The notes under the pieces were generated by a model. That model made no database searches. It saw nothing but the letters and a program-made list of their open reading frames with translations, and was not told the DNA's origin. The translations under genes were made by a program, and so were the position numbers. Below are positions 8,200-16,055 of a DNA stretch of 50,913 nt, piece after piece; within the stretch, counting starts at the first letter, position 1, and each line of letters opens with the position of its first letter. Origin of the DNA: Rhodocyclaceae bacterium UBA2271 (lineage in GTDB: Bacteria > Pseudomonadota > Gammaproteobacteria > Burkholderiales > Rhodocyclaceae); assembly GCA_002347405.1 (NCBI GenBank), contig DDXB01000077.1, positions 45,522 through 96,434 on the forward strand. Direction: 5' to 3'.

Positions 8200-8895
8200 T
8201 CAAACCTTGATATAGACCCACCCGTCCTGCACGCGGTCGGCGATATGGGCGATGGCATTGTGGATGCGCAAAGTCTTGGGCAGGATGACGACCCGCTCGC
8301 CCTCCATCTCGAAGCGCGCGATCGCCCGCTCGCAGGCGATGAACGCCACCTTGTCGTAACGCAGTTGAAGATCGGCGATGCGTTCCGCAAAGGGAGTACG
8401 GTCGCTGCGCAGCATGTCCAGTCCGCGGTTGTTCACGACCACCTCGACATGGGCGCTCGCATTTTTCTCCAGGTAGGCGCTGACCAGATCAAGTGCGGCT
8501 TCCATGTGCTCGGTGTCGGCATGATCGAGATGAACCAGCATGCGGCCGGGTTGGGTGACGAAGAAATTGCTTGCCCAATCCAGAGAATGGCCGAACTGCT
8601 CCGGCGTTGTGCGCTGCATCTGCATGCCGAGAAAGATGCCGGCAACCAGCACCACACCGGCCGCCAACCCGCTGCCCCACCAAACGGAGTCGCCCCGGGA
8701 GCGCGCCTGCACCGGCAGGGCATGGCGATCGTAGGCATGACGCAACAGATCCTTGCCGGCCCTGAGCGCGCACAGGCGTTGCGCCACTTCCCCATCAACG
8801 GAGCTTGACGCCAGAATTTCCTCGCGTTCGGCGGCGGCGAGTTCGCCATCGACGAAGGCGTTCAACTGCTCGTCTGAAAACATGTTTCTGCTCAT
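8200..8895 (-). CDS. Anti-sigma factor with DsrE-like periplasmic domain
   Basis: I start this 231-residue protein at the ATG at 8895, which overlaps the sigma stop in ATGA and has AAGGTG upstream. A GTG nine bases earlier is possible. Residues about 5-60 resemble the cytoplasmic helical anchor of membrane anti-sigma factors (FSDEQLNAFVDGELAAAER). One membrane helix lies at about 72-91. The remainder resembles the DsrE/DsrF fold: strand HVEVVVNNRGLDML, then ERIADLQLRYDKVAFIACERA with a cysteine at 188 in the family's conserved position, and a final DGWVYIKV. With the N terminus inside, this sulfur-binding-type domain would be periplasmic. No zinc-binding motif is obvious in the N-terminal part. 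A sulfur-sensing role is my inference from fusion and context. Confidence 0.75.
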   Translation of the reverse strand: MSRNMFSDEQLNAFVDGELAAAEREEILASSSVDGEVAQRLCALRAGKDLLRHAYDRHALPVQARSRGDSVWWGSGLAAGVVLVAGIFLGMQMQRTTPEQFGHSLDWASNFFVTQPGRMLVHLDHADTEHMEAALDLVSAYLEKNASAHVEVVVNNRGLDMLRSDRTPFAERIADLQLRYDKVAFIACERAIARFEMEGERVVILPKTLRIHNAIAHIADRVQDGWVYIKV

Positions 8896-9458
8896 TTCAC
8901 GCACCTTAACTGGCTTTCGCGGCGACTTTCGTGGCGCACCGGCTCCAGCAGAACCCGCAGCGCACTACGCGCACGACAGACCCGGCTCATGACGGTGCCG
9001 ATCGGAATGCCGAGAATTTCGGCCACCTCGGCGTAGGAAATTTCTTCGAGATCGACCAGAGTCAGCACCTGACGCTGCCCCAGCGGCAGTGCACTGACAG
9101 CCACGCGCACGCGCCGGACGGTCTCGCGCGCCTCGGCATGCGCGTCCGGTCCCGGCTCGTCGGCGGGCAGTTCGGCAAGCACCTCCTCGCTCTCGCAATC
9201 GCGCCGGCTGCGCAAATGATCAATCCAGCAGCGGTGCAGGATCGACAACAGCCAGCCGGTGAGCTTTTCCTCATCGCGCAACTGGTCGAGGTTACCGAGA
9301 CCGCGCGCAAGCACATCCTGCGTCAGGTCGTCGGCCAAAGCCGCGTCGTGACACCAGGCATAGGCGACGCGATAGACGCGCGCCCGGCTTGCCTCGACGC
9401 GCCTGGTCATCTCGCGCTGCTGGGACGACACGAACCAGAGAAGTTTTTTCGTTTCCAT
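8892..9458 (-). CDS. ECF-type RNA polymerase sigma factor
   Basis: This 188-residue protein has sigma region 2 at about residues 22-88 (ARVYRVAYAWCHDAALADDLTQDVL, then GWLLSILHRCWIDHLR). Region 4 is at about 115-170, with the helix-turn-helix SYAEVAEILGIPIGTVMSRV. The open frame extends further upstream, but the conserved part begins after the ATG at 9458. A promoter-like GGAATAAA...CGTCTT lies just upstream, which would make the message nearly leaderless. An ATG at 9410 is the alternative. The stop overlaps the anti-sigma start in ATGA. Being first in the sox operon and facing its own promoter type suggests autoregulation. Confidence 0.92.
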   Translation of the reverse strand: METKKLLWFVSSQQREMTRRVEASRARVYRVAYAWCHDAALADDLTQDVLARGLGNLDQLRDEEKLTGWLLSILHRCWIDHLRSRRDCESEEVLAELPADEPGPDAHAEARETVRRVRVAVSALPLGQRQVLTLVDLEEISYAEVAEILGIPIGTVMSRVCRARSALRVLLEPVRHESRRESQLRCVK

Positions 9459-9466
9459 TGTCAGGT

Positions 9467-9494
9467 AAGACGGGGCAGGCCGCCGCTTTATTCC
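9467..9494 (-). promoter_or_regulatory. ECF-type promoter of the sigma-sox operon
   Basis: On the minus strand GGAATAAA (9494-9487) is followed 14 nt later by CGTCTTACC (from 9472). Counted from GGAATA to CGTCTT the spacing is 16 nt. This is the layout of ECF sigma promoters. The facing promoter at 9536-9563 has the same elements and spacing. The start site would fall about at the ATG at 9458, implying a leaderless or very short leader. Confidence 0.7.
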
Positions 9495-9535
9495 ATTCCT
9501 CGAAAAGTTTTTCCCCCGCAATCGCGAATCTTGCC

Positions 9536-9563
9536 GGAATAAATTGCTGGTGTGTCGCGTCTA
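9536..9563 (+). promoter_or_regulatory. ECF-type promoter of the hydrolase-tsuA operon
   Basis: GGAATAAA (9536-9543) is followed by CGTCTACC (9558-9565), with 16 nt between GGAATA and CGTCTA. It shares the full -35 octamer and the CGTCTnCC -10 type with the divergent sigma promoter 42 nt away. It lies about 30 nt ahead of the start at 9593. The match of two independent sequences in both elements and spacing is the main support. Confidence 0.7.
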
Positions 9564-9592
9564 CCTTGAAACAAAGAGGAGGAAACCTGCCC

Positions 9593-10528
9593 ATGTTCCC
9601 GTCGAAAACCATGCTGCGGTGCCGCATCCTGCTCGTCGCATTGTCGCTGCTGCTCGGTGCGCACGCCGCGTTTGCCGACAGCCGCGAGATCGTTCTGCCC
9701 CATGGCAACCTGGAACTGACCGGCAAGCTGGAAATCGCCCCGGGCAAGACGCTCGCCGACGGCGCCGTGCTGATGCTGCATGGCAATATGGCGCATGCCG
9801 ACATGGAAATCATGCGGATGTTCCGCAGTCAGTTGCGCAAGGCCGGCTTCACCACGCTGGCGATCAACCTCTCGCTTAATCAGACCCGCCGGCAAGGCAT
9901 GCAGGGCTGCGACGAACCGCTGACACATCGCGTCGAGGACGCCCTGCCCGAGCTTGGCGCATGGCTGGACTGGCTGGCGCAGCAGGGCGCAAGGGGGGTG
10001 ACCCTGCTCGGCTTTTCGCGCGGGGGCCACCAGGTCGCCTGGTTCCTCGCCGCACGGCCCCATCCGCTGGTGCGCTCTGCCGTCTTGCTGGCGCCGATAG
10101 TCGGCCGCGACGGCACGGCGCCCGAGCGCTATCAGGCGCGCTACGGCAAGCCCCTCGAACCGCTACTGCAGCAGGCGCGCGCGCACGCTGCCGCCGGTAA
10201 TGCAAATACCCTCCTCGACCAGGTCGGCTTTTTGAGCTGCCCCGCCGCCCGCGTCAGCGCGGCCGCCTTCCTCTCCCACTACGCCCTCGCCGAACAACAC
10301 GACACGCCGGCCCTGCTGCCGCGCACGCGCGTGCCGACCCTGATCGTCGTGGCCGGCGGCGACGAGATCGCGCGCGACACCGAAGCACGCTTCCGCCCGC
10401 GCGTCGATGACCGTCGGCTGCAGATGGTCGTCGTGCCGGGAGCGGACCATTTCTTCAACGATCTGTTCGGCGAAGATGCCGCGGAAGCCGTCGTCGCCTT
10501 CCTGCGCGAACAGCGCGGCAACCACTGA
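9593..10528 (+). CDS. Secreted alpha/beta hydrolase of the sulfur cluster
   Basis: This 311-residue protein starts at the ATG at 9593 behind GAGGAGG and has a signal peptide ending near HAAFADS. The nucleophile elbow is GFSRGGH and the catalytic histidine is likely in GADHFFND. An oxyanion-type segment, LMLHGNMAHADMEIM, follows the first strands. It is first in a unit with the thiosulfate transporter and a DUF302 protein, and is transcribed divergently from the sigma-sox operon. The substrate is unknown. A periplasmic role in the sulfur pathway is suggested by position only. Confidence 0.85.
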   Translation: MFPSKTMLRCRILLVALSLLLGAHAAFADSREIVLPHGNLELTGKLEIAPGKTLADGAVLMLHGNMAHADMEIMRMFRSQLRKAGFTTLAINLSLNQTRRQGMQGCDEPLTHRVEDALPELGAWLDWLAQQGARGVTLLGFSRGGHQVAWFLAARPHPLVRSAVLLAPIVGRDGTAPERYQARYGKPLEPLLQQARAHAAAGNANTLLDQVGFLSCPAARVSAAAFLSHYALAEQHDTPALLPRTRVPTLIVVAGGDEIARDTEARFRPRVDDRRLQMVVVPGADHFFNDLFGEDAAEAVVAFLREQRGNH

Positions 10529-10558
10529 CAATCACTTTTCAACAAGAGGAACAAATGC

Positions 10559-11683
10559 ATGTTTTCATTTCTTGACTTCGGCGTGCATGGCCAGGTGCTG
10601 CTGTGGATGTTTACCATCGCGGTCATTCTCGGCGTCGTCACCAGCAGGACCAACTTCTGCACCATGGGCGCGGTTTCCGACTGGGTCAACATGGGCGACA
10701 CCGGCCGCATGCGCGCATGGCTGTTCGCCATCGCCATCGCCATTCTCGGCGTCACGGCACTCGAAGCGACTTCGCTAGCCACGCTGCGCGGCAACACCAT
10801 ACCTCCCTATCGCACCGAGAACTTCGCCTGGCTGCGCTACATCGCCGGCGGACTGATCTTCGGCATCGGCATGACCCTGGGCAGCGGCTGCGGCACCAAG
10901 ACGCTGCTGCGCATCGGCGGCGGCAACCTCAAGTCGATCTTCGTCGCCGCCGCCATCGCCACCGTCGTCTATTTCATGTTCACCACCCGGCTGTTCGAAA
11001 TCTCGGTGATGAGCTGGGTCGGCCCGACCGTCGTCAGCCTGTCCCAATACGGATTGGCCGGCCAGGGCATCGACGACTTCCTCGCCAGGTTCGCGGACAT
11101 CAACGCGACGACCGCGCGCCTCTTGGCGGGTGCCGGCATCGGTGCCGCGCTGCTGTGGTTTGTCCTCAAGTCGACTGACTTCAGCGGCAACCGCGGCAAC
11201 ATCCTCGGCGGTGCGGTAGTCGGCCTGGCTGTCGTCGCCGGCTGGTATGTCACTGCCGGCCCGCTCGGCGTGGCGTGGGTCGAAGAGGCGATGATGGACG
11301 GCGAACCCAACCGCGCCGCCATCCAGTCCTTCACCTTCATCAGCCCGATCGGCGAGACCGGCCGCTACCTGCTCGATCCAACCAATCTCGGCATGATCCG
11401 CGTCGGCGTCGTCACCGTCTTTGGCGTGGTTCTCGGCTCCTTCCTTTATGCCTTGTTCAGCCGCAGCTTCCGCTTCGAGTGGTTCAATTCGCCGGGAGAC
11501 TTCATCCAGCACATCGGCGGCGGATTGCTGATGGGCTACGGCGGCTTTGTAGCCATGGGCTGCACCATCGGGCAGGGTGTCAGCGGAGTATCCACGCTCG
11601 CGCTCGGCTCCTTCCTCGCGCTGGGCGGCATGATCGCCGGCAGCGCGCTGTCGATGAAAATACAATTCGCCCTGATGGACTGA
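10559..11683 (+). CDS. tsuA: YeeE/YedE (TsuA-like) thiosulfate transporter
   Basis: This 374-residue polytopic membrane protein has the three cysteine motifs used for thiosulfate relay in TsuA/YeeE: NFCTMG (Cys34), GSGCGTK (Cys111) and MGCTIGQG (Cys335). It also has the duplicated GYGGFVAMGC and GIGMTLGSGC gate sequences. The known family imports thiosulfate across the inner membrane. Its place after the ECF-type promoter and opposite the Sox operon suggests coordinated uptake. Selenium or other sulfur-compound transport (YedE) is the alternative. The usual TsuB partner is not seen; a secreted hydrolase and DUF302 protein flank it. Confidence 0.9.
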   Translation: MFSFLDFGVHGQVLLWMFTIAVILGVVTSRTNFCTMGAVSDWVNMGDTGRMRAWLFAIAIAILGVTALEATSLATLRGNTIPPYRTENFAWLRYIAGGLIFGIGMTLGSGCGTKTLLRIGGGNLKSIFVAAAIATVVYFMFTTRLFEISVMSWVGPTVVSLSQYGLAGQGIDDFLARFADINATTARLLAGAGIGAALLWFVLKSTDFSGNRGNILGGAVVGLAVVAGWYVTAGPLGVAWVEEAMMDGEPNRAAIQSFTFISPIGETGRYLLDPTNLGMIRVGVVTVFGVVLGSFLYALFSRSFRFEWFNSPGDFIQHIGGGLLMGYGGFVAMGCTIGQGVSGVSTLALGSFLALGGMIAGSALSMKIQFALMD

Positions 11684-11699
11684 CCCCGAGGAGACCCCG

Positions 11700-12185
11700 A
11701 TGCCACACAAACTTGTCCGCTACTTCTTGCCCCTGTTGCTGTTGCCGCTCTGGAGCGGACAGGCGTTCGCGGCTGATCCGGACGTGGTGCGCTACGCGAA
11801 GGCCGCCCCCTACGAGGACGTACGCGAGGATCTTGAGTTCGCCATCCAGAATCGCGCTCTGCTGGTCGCCCTGACTTCGCACATCCATGCCATGCTCCAG
11901 CGCACCGGCAAGGATCTCGGCGACGACACCCCGTTGTTCGAGAACGCCCAGGCCTATTCCTTCTGCAGCGCGAAGGTATCACGCGCGATCATGGCGGCCG
12001 ACCCGCACAACATCGCCTTTTGCCCCTTCACCATTGTCGTTTATTCGCCGCGCGGCGAAGTCGGCACAACCTATGTCACCTATCGCCGCCCGCCGGTCGG
12101 GAGCAATCCGCGGGCCGATGCCGCGCTCAGGGAACTCGAAGCCTTCCTCGACGGCATCGCGCGCGAAGCCGTCGGTTTGCGGTAG
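11700..12185 (+). CDS. Periplasmic DUF302 protein
   Basis: This 161-residue protein begins with a signal peptide (LLLLPLWSGQAFAAD). The rest matches DUF302, including FENAQAYSFCSAKVSRAIMAADPHN and the following FCPFTIVVYSPRGEVGTTYVTYRRP. Two cysteines, in SFCSAK and AFCPF, could form a redox or sulfur-binding pair. It is 17 nt after the transporter and behind GGAG-type ribosome bases, so it shares the transcript. DUF302 proteins occur in sulfur-oxidation clusters, but no reaction is established. Confidence 0.88.
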   Translation: MPHKLVRYFLPLLLLPLWSGQAFAADPDVVRYAKAAPYEDVREDLEFAIQNRALLVALTSHIHAMLQRTGKDLGDDTPLFENAQAYSFCSAKVSRAIMAADPHNIAFCPFTIVVYSPRGEVGTTYVTYRRPPVGSNPRADAALRELEAFLDGIAREAVGLR

Positions 12186-12191
12186 GCGCGG

Positions 12192-12215
12192 CGCCGTTCT
12201 GCCAGCGCCGACTTT
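12192..12215 (-). repeat. Dispersed AAAGTCGGCG repeat, 24-bp form
   Basis: The minus strand reads AAAGTCGGCGCTGGCA and then GAACGGCG, differing slightly from the consensus. It sits just after the DUF302 stop and forms an inverted pair with the copy at 12305-12328. Confidence 0.75.
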
Positions 12216-12245
12216 GCAGCACCACTACCGCCGGGAGCCATTGCG

Positions 12246-12306
12246 CGGTGCGCGGGAAGCCGCAGGAGAAGGTGTTCCATGACCCTGGCCGGGTGCGCAA
12301 ACTGAA
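12246..12306 (+). pseudogene. miaB gene fragment relic
   Basis: This 61-base stretch aligns without gaps to positions 14748-14808 inside miaB, with about six mismatches. It translates as VRGKPQEKVFHDPGRVRKLK, against VREKPQEKVFHDLGRVRKLK in MiaB residues 51-70. No other part of miaB is present. It is bounded on the right by the dispersed repeat at 12305 and preceded on the left, about 30 bases away, by the inverted copy at 12192. The rest of the gap from 12186 to 12465 shows no gene. Confidence 0.8.
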
Positions 12307-12328
12307 AGTCGGCGCTGGCGGGACGGCG
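12305..12328 (+). repeat. Dispersed AAAGTCGGCG repeat, 24-bp form
   Basis: An exact consensus copy, AAAGTCGGCGCTGGCG to GACGGCG, is fused directly to the end of the miaB fragment in the hflX upstream region. Confidence 0.8.
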
Positions 12329-12465
12329 CCCGCCAGGCCAGGAACGGCAACGCCGGATTGCCCCGCCGGACGCCAACGGTCTGAACTTCTGCCACCGCCT
12401 TAAGCACAAAGACCAGCGGCGATTGGTACTATCCGGCTCCGACTCCGCCAGGAAACCATCCCAGA

Positions 12466-13821
12466 ATGCGCAAAGAAATAAAAGAACAGCCCAAATACGC
12501 TGTCGTCGCCGCCGTGCAGTTGCCGAACGTGAGCGACAGCGAGTTCGCGGCCTCGTTGGCCGAATTGCGCGACCTGGCCAAGACACTGGGTTACACGGTC
12601 TCCGCCACATTCACGCAGAATCGCTCGAGTTTCGACACGACCGCCTATCTGGGTAGCGGCAAGCGGGAGGAGATTCGCAGCTTCGTGGACAGCGAGCCCG
12701 CGCCCGTCGCGTTCGAGAAAATACCCCAGGCTGCCGCCGATCCCGCGGCCGGCAGGATCGATGTCATTTTCGTCGATCATGAGATATCGCCATCGCAGGC
12801 GCGCAATCTCGAAAAAGAGCTTGGCTGCGAAGTGATGGACCGCACCATGGTCATCCTGGAGATCTTTCACCGCAACGCGCGCTCCCGCGCCGCCCGCGCC
12901 CAGGTGGAGATCGCCCGCCTCGGCTACATGGCGCCGCGCCTGCGCGAGGCGGCCAAGCTCGCCGGGCCGCAAGGGCGGCAGCGCAGCGGCGTCGGTGGTC
13001 GCGGTGCCGGCGAATCACATACCGAGCTGGATAAACGCAAAATTCGCGACCGGATTGCCGAACTCCAGCAAGAGATCGCCGCGATGGATGTCGAACGCGA
13101 GACGCAGCGCGCGCGGCGGCAAGAGCGGCAGGGGCTCGCCAGCGTGGCGCTCGTTGGCTATACCAACGCGGGCAAGTCCACCCTGATGCGCGCCCTCACC
13201 GGCAGCGACGTGCTGGTCGAAAACAAACTCTTCGCCACGCTCGACACCACCGTGCGCACCCTCCAGCCCGAGAGCCGGCCGCGTGTGCTCGTCAGCGACA
13301 CGGTCGGCTTCATCAAGAACCTGCCGCACGATCTCGTCGCTTCGTTCAAGTCGACGCTTGAGGAGGCGCTTGATGCAGCGCTGCTGCTCCACGTCATCGA
13401 CGCCAGCGATCCCGGGTTCGCACGGCAGCTCGCGGTCACCGACAAGGTGCTCGCCGAGATCGGTGCAGAGGACGTGCCACGCCTCCGCGTGTTCAACAAG
13501 ATCGACCATGTTGGCGACGCGGCGGCGCAAGCCGAACGCGCCGCCGCGTTGCGCGCCCAGTTCCCCGATTGCATCGTGATGAGCGCGCGCCAGGCGGAAG
13601 ACATCGCATTGCTGCACGCGGCGATCGTCGGGTTTTTCCAGCAGGGGCTCGCCGAAGCCGAACTTTTTCTGCCCTGGTCGGCACAGCAATCGCGCAACGA
13701 AATATTCGCGAACTGTCAGGTGCTGAAAGAGCGCGCCGACGAAGCGGGGGCTTTCCTGCACGTCCGCGGCGAGCGCAAGACTATTCAGGACCTGAACGAG
13801 CGGTTCGGCCAACTTTCATGA
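12466..13821 (+). CDS. hflX: HflX ribosome-associated GTPase
   Basis: HflX binds ribosomes and splits stalled ones in known systems. This 451-residue protein has the N-terminal HflX domain (TAYLGSGK and DHEISPSQARNLE), the glycine-rich linker RQRSGVGGRGAGE with a following coiled coil, and a GTPase domain. The P-loop is GYTNAGKST at 231-239, with DTVGF and NKID motifs further on. The start gives the usual N terminus. Its last codons and TGA stop lie in CAACTTTCATGA, the edge of an intergenic repeat. It is not next to hfq, its common neighbour elsewhere. Confidence 0.95.
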   Translation: MRKEIKEQPKYAVVAAVQLPNVSDSEFAASLAELRDLAKTLGYTVSATFTQNRSSFDTTAYLGSGKREEIRSFVDSEPAPVAFEKIPQAAADPAAGRIDVIFVDHEISPSQARNLEKELGCEVMDRTMVILEIFHRNARSRAARAQVEIARLGYMAPRLREAAKLAGPQGRQRSGVGGRGAGESHTELDKRKIRDRIAELQQEIAAMDVERETQRARRQERQGLASVALVGYTNAGKSTLMRALTGSDVLVENKLFATLDTTVRTLQPESRPRVLVSDTVGFIKNLPHDLVASFKSTLEEALDAALLLHVIDASDPGFARQLAVTDKVLAEIGAEDVPRLRVFNKIDHVGDAAAQAERAAALRAQFPDCIVMSARQAEDIALLHAAIVGFFQQGLAEAELFLPWSAQQSRNEIFANCQVLKERADEAGAFLHVRGERKTIQDLNERFGQLS

Positions 13822-14165
13822 TGCGTGAAACATCACCCCGCATCATGAAAACGCCCGCCCCCCTTCCCCCCCCCTCGCGGGGGGTTCCAATCGGCGCGCT
13901 GCGCGCGTGTATTACGGGTCGCTTCGATTTGCATTGGCGCGGGTTGTGTGCGGCAAAGCCGCATCTCGCTGCGCGAGACCAGTCTTCGACTGTCCTGTGG
14001 CCTGCGGCCTGGTGGCTGGCGCCGCGGGTTGCGTTTGCTTGGCAGCCCTCTCCCTCAATCCCTCTCCCGCAAGCGGGAGAGGGAAGCTATCTGCCTCCTC
14101 TCCCCCGCTGGGAGAGAGGTCGGGAGAGAGGGATTGGCCCGACGCAAACGCTGCCTTTTCACGTT
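13812..14165 (+). repeat. Intergenic composite repeat, second copy
   Basis: This stretch repeats the 3001-3260 region. It starts with CATGATGCGTGAAACATC near its inverted end ATCATGAAA, followed by a C-run hairpin and CGCGCTGCGCGCG. The long palindrome comes next and the stretch ends TTTTCACGTTAA. It fills the gap between hflX and the small gene at 14204, and no reading frame in it looks coding. Confidence 0.75.
14031..14151 (+). repeat. Long palindromic repeat, arms GCGTTTGC/GCAAACGC
   Basis: The arms at 14031-14038 and 14144-14151 are perfect complements. They enclose an interior that begins TTGGCAGCC and ends TTGGCCCGAC, with CTCTCCCGCAAGCGGGAGAG hairpins inside. It is nearly identical to 3136-3256. 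Confidence 0.65.
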
Positions 14166-14203
14166 AAATACGGCCTTACCTCCCCCTTACCCGGACTTCC
14201 CAA

Positions 14204-14473
14204 ATGAAAAGAACCGATCTCGAAAAGAACATGGCTCACAAGCTCGACAGCCGCCTGAAACTTGCCGGCACGCCCGTGCGTTTCGCCGGGGGTACGATGC
14301 TTGATCGCAAGGAGCAACGCAAGCTGGATCAAGCGAATGGCCTGATCCCTTTCGCTGTCAAACTGGATGCGCAACTGGCTGAGGAAATCCGGGCGCAGGC
14401 CGTGGCCAGGCAGATGGGTTTGAATGAACTGGTCAGCGAGCTTTTGCGCAAGGGATTGGCTGCCGGGGATTGA
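14204..14473 (+). CDS. Small protein with ribbon-helix-helix-like C terminus
   Basis: This 89-residue protein is not one I can name. Its C-terminal half, IPFAVKLDAQLAEEIRAQAV followed by ARQMGLNELVSELLRKGL, has the strand-helix-helix pattern of ribbon-helix-helix DNA-binding domains. That suggests a small regulator or an antitoxin without a visible toxin. The N-terminal half is basic and polar. An ATG at residue 10 (NMAHKL) is a possible alternative start. It lies between an intergenic repeat and miaB in the same direction, 126 nt ahead. Confidence 0.6.
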   Translation: MKRTDLEKNMAHKLDSRLKLAGTPVRFAGGTMLDRKEQRKLDQANGLIPFAVKLDAQLAEEIRAQAVARQMGLNELVSELLRKGLAAGD

Positions 14474-14599
14474 GTGGTGGGCGTCTCCCGGTAGCTGGCG
14501 GGAGGCAAGGCCCGTTCGGCCCGGCCGCGCCCTGATGCGGGCCGCCCCCGCTGCCGTTGATACAATCCTCCCCCCGCCATCTTTCCCCTGCTGCCGCGC

Positions 14600-15952
14600 A
14601 TGACCACAAAAGTATTCATCCGTACCTTCGGTTGCCAGATGAACGAGTACGACTCGGACAAGATGGTCGATCTGCTCGGTACGACCGAGGACATTGTCAA
14701 GACCGACAATGTCGAGGAGGCGGACATCATTCTCTTCAACACCTGCTCGGTGCGCGAGAAGCCGCAGGAGAAGGTGTTCCACGACCTCGGGCGGGTGCGC
14801 AAGCTGAAGGAGCAAAAGCCCGATCTGATCATCGGCGTCGGCGGTTGCGTGGCCAGCCAGGAGGGCGCGGCGATCATCGAGCGTGCGCCCTACGTTGACA
14901 TCGTGTTCGGCCCGCAGACCTTGCACCGCCTGCCCGAAATGATCGCGGCGCGGCGTGCCTCCGGCCGTGCGCAGGTGGATGTCTCGTTCCCCGAGATCGA
15001 GAAATTCGACACCCTGCCGGCCGCCCGTGTTGCGGGCGAGAAGGGGTCGAGCGCCTTTGTTTCGATCATGGAAGGCTGCTCGAAGTTCTGCACCTTCTGC
15101 ATCGTGCCTTACACGCGCGGCGAGGAAGTGTCGCGTCCGCTCGACGACATCCTGGTGGAAGTGGCCGGCCTGGCCGCGCAGGGCGTCAAGGAAATTACCC
15201 TGCTCGGGCAGAACGTGAATGCTTATCGCGGAGACACTGCCGAGGGCGAGACGGTTGATCTCGCCTTTGTCATCGAGACCATTGCCGCGATGCCGGAGGT
15301 CGAGCGCATTCGCTACACCACCTCGCACCCGCGCGAGATGACACAGCGGCTGTTCGATATGTATGCGCGCGTGCCCAAGCTGGTGTCGCACCTGCACCTG
15401 CCGGTGCAGTCTGGTTCCGACCGCATCCTTGCCGCCATGAAGCGCGGTTATACGGTGCTGGAATACAAGTCGCTGGTGAAGAAACTCCGGGCGGCGCGGC
15501 CCGACATTTCGCTGTCGACGGATTTCATCGTCGGCTTTCCGGGCGAAACGGCGGAGGATTTCGAGAAGACCATGCAACTCATCGATGCCATCGGTTTCGA
15601 TGCGAGCTTTTCCTTCCTGTTCAGCCCGCGCCCCGGCACGCCGGCCGCCGAGATGACGGACGATACCCCGCACGAATTGAAGGTCGAGCGCCTCATGCGC
15701 TTGCAAAAGCGCATCGAGGAACAGGCCGGCGCGATCTCGCAGGCGATGGTCGGCACCGTGCAGCGCGTGCTGGTCGAAGGCCGTGCGCGGAAAGATGCGA
15801 CAGAACTCGCCGGCCGCACCGCCAACAACCGCGTGGTCAACTTCCCCGGCCCGGCCCACGCCACCCGCCTGATCGGTCAGTTCATCGACGTGACCATCAC
15901 CTCAGCCCTGCCGCACAGCCTGCGCGGCGAAGTCGCCGTCCGCGAGGCTTAA
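14600..15952 (+). CDS. miaB: MiaB tRNA methylthiotransferase
   Basis: MiaB adds the methylthio group to isopentenyl-adenosine at position 37 of certain tRNAs. This 450-residue protein has the N-terminal auxiliary cluster cysteines 12, 49 and 83 (FGCQMNEYDSD, FNTCSVRE, VGGCVA). The radical-SAM motif is CSKFCTFC (160, 164, 167), and the C-terminal TRAM domain is at about 385-450. A possible extended -10 (TGATACAAT, about 14556-14564) lies upstream. A 61-base segment of this gene recurs as a relic at 12246-12306. Confidence 0.97.
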   Translation: MTTKVFIRTFGCQMNEYDSDKMVDLLGTTEDIVKTDNVEEADIILFNTCSVREKPQEKVFHDLGRVRKLKEQKPDLIIGVGGCVASQEGAAIIERAPYVDIVFGPQTLHRLPEMIAARRASGRAQVDVSFPEIEKFDTLPAARVAGEKGSSAFVSIMEGCSKFCTFCIVPYTRGEEVSRPLDDILVEVAGLAAQGVKEITLLGQNVNAYRGDTAEGETVDLAFVIETIAAMPEVERIRYTTSHPREMTQRLFDMYARVPKLVSHLHLPVQSGSDRILAAMKRGYTVLEYKSLVKKLRAARPDISLSTDFIVGFPGETAEDFEKTMQLIDAIGFDASFSFLFSPRPGTPAAEMTDDTPHELKVERLMRLQKRIEEQAGAISQAMVGTVQRVLVEGRARKDATELAGRTANNRVVNFPGPAHATRLIGQFIDVTITSALPHSLRGEVAVREA

Positions 15953-15954
15953 CA

Positions 15955-15978
15955 AAAGTCGGCGCTGGCAGGACGGCG
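15955..15978 (+). repeat. Dispersed AAAGTCGGCG repeat, 24-bp form
   Basis: This copy reads AAAGTCGGCGCTGGCA to GACGGCG and starts three bases after the miaB stop. It resembles the placement of the copy at 2969 after the amidotransferase gene. Confidence 0.8.
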
Positions 15979-16055
15979 TCTGAGTGCCCTGGATTCCGTC
16001 TTGCGCCGCAATGACGATATACCCGGAGGCTGGCGTTAAACCCGCTGCCCAAACA

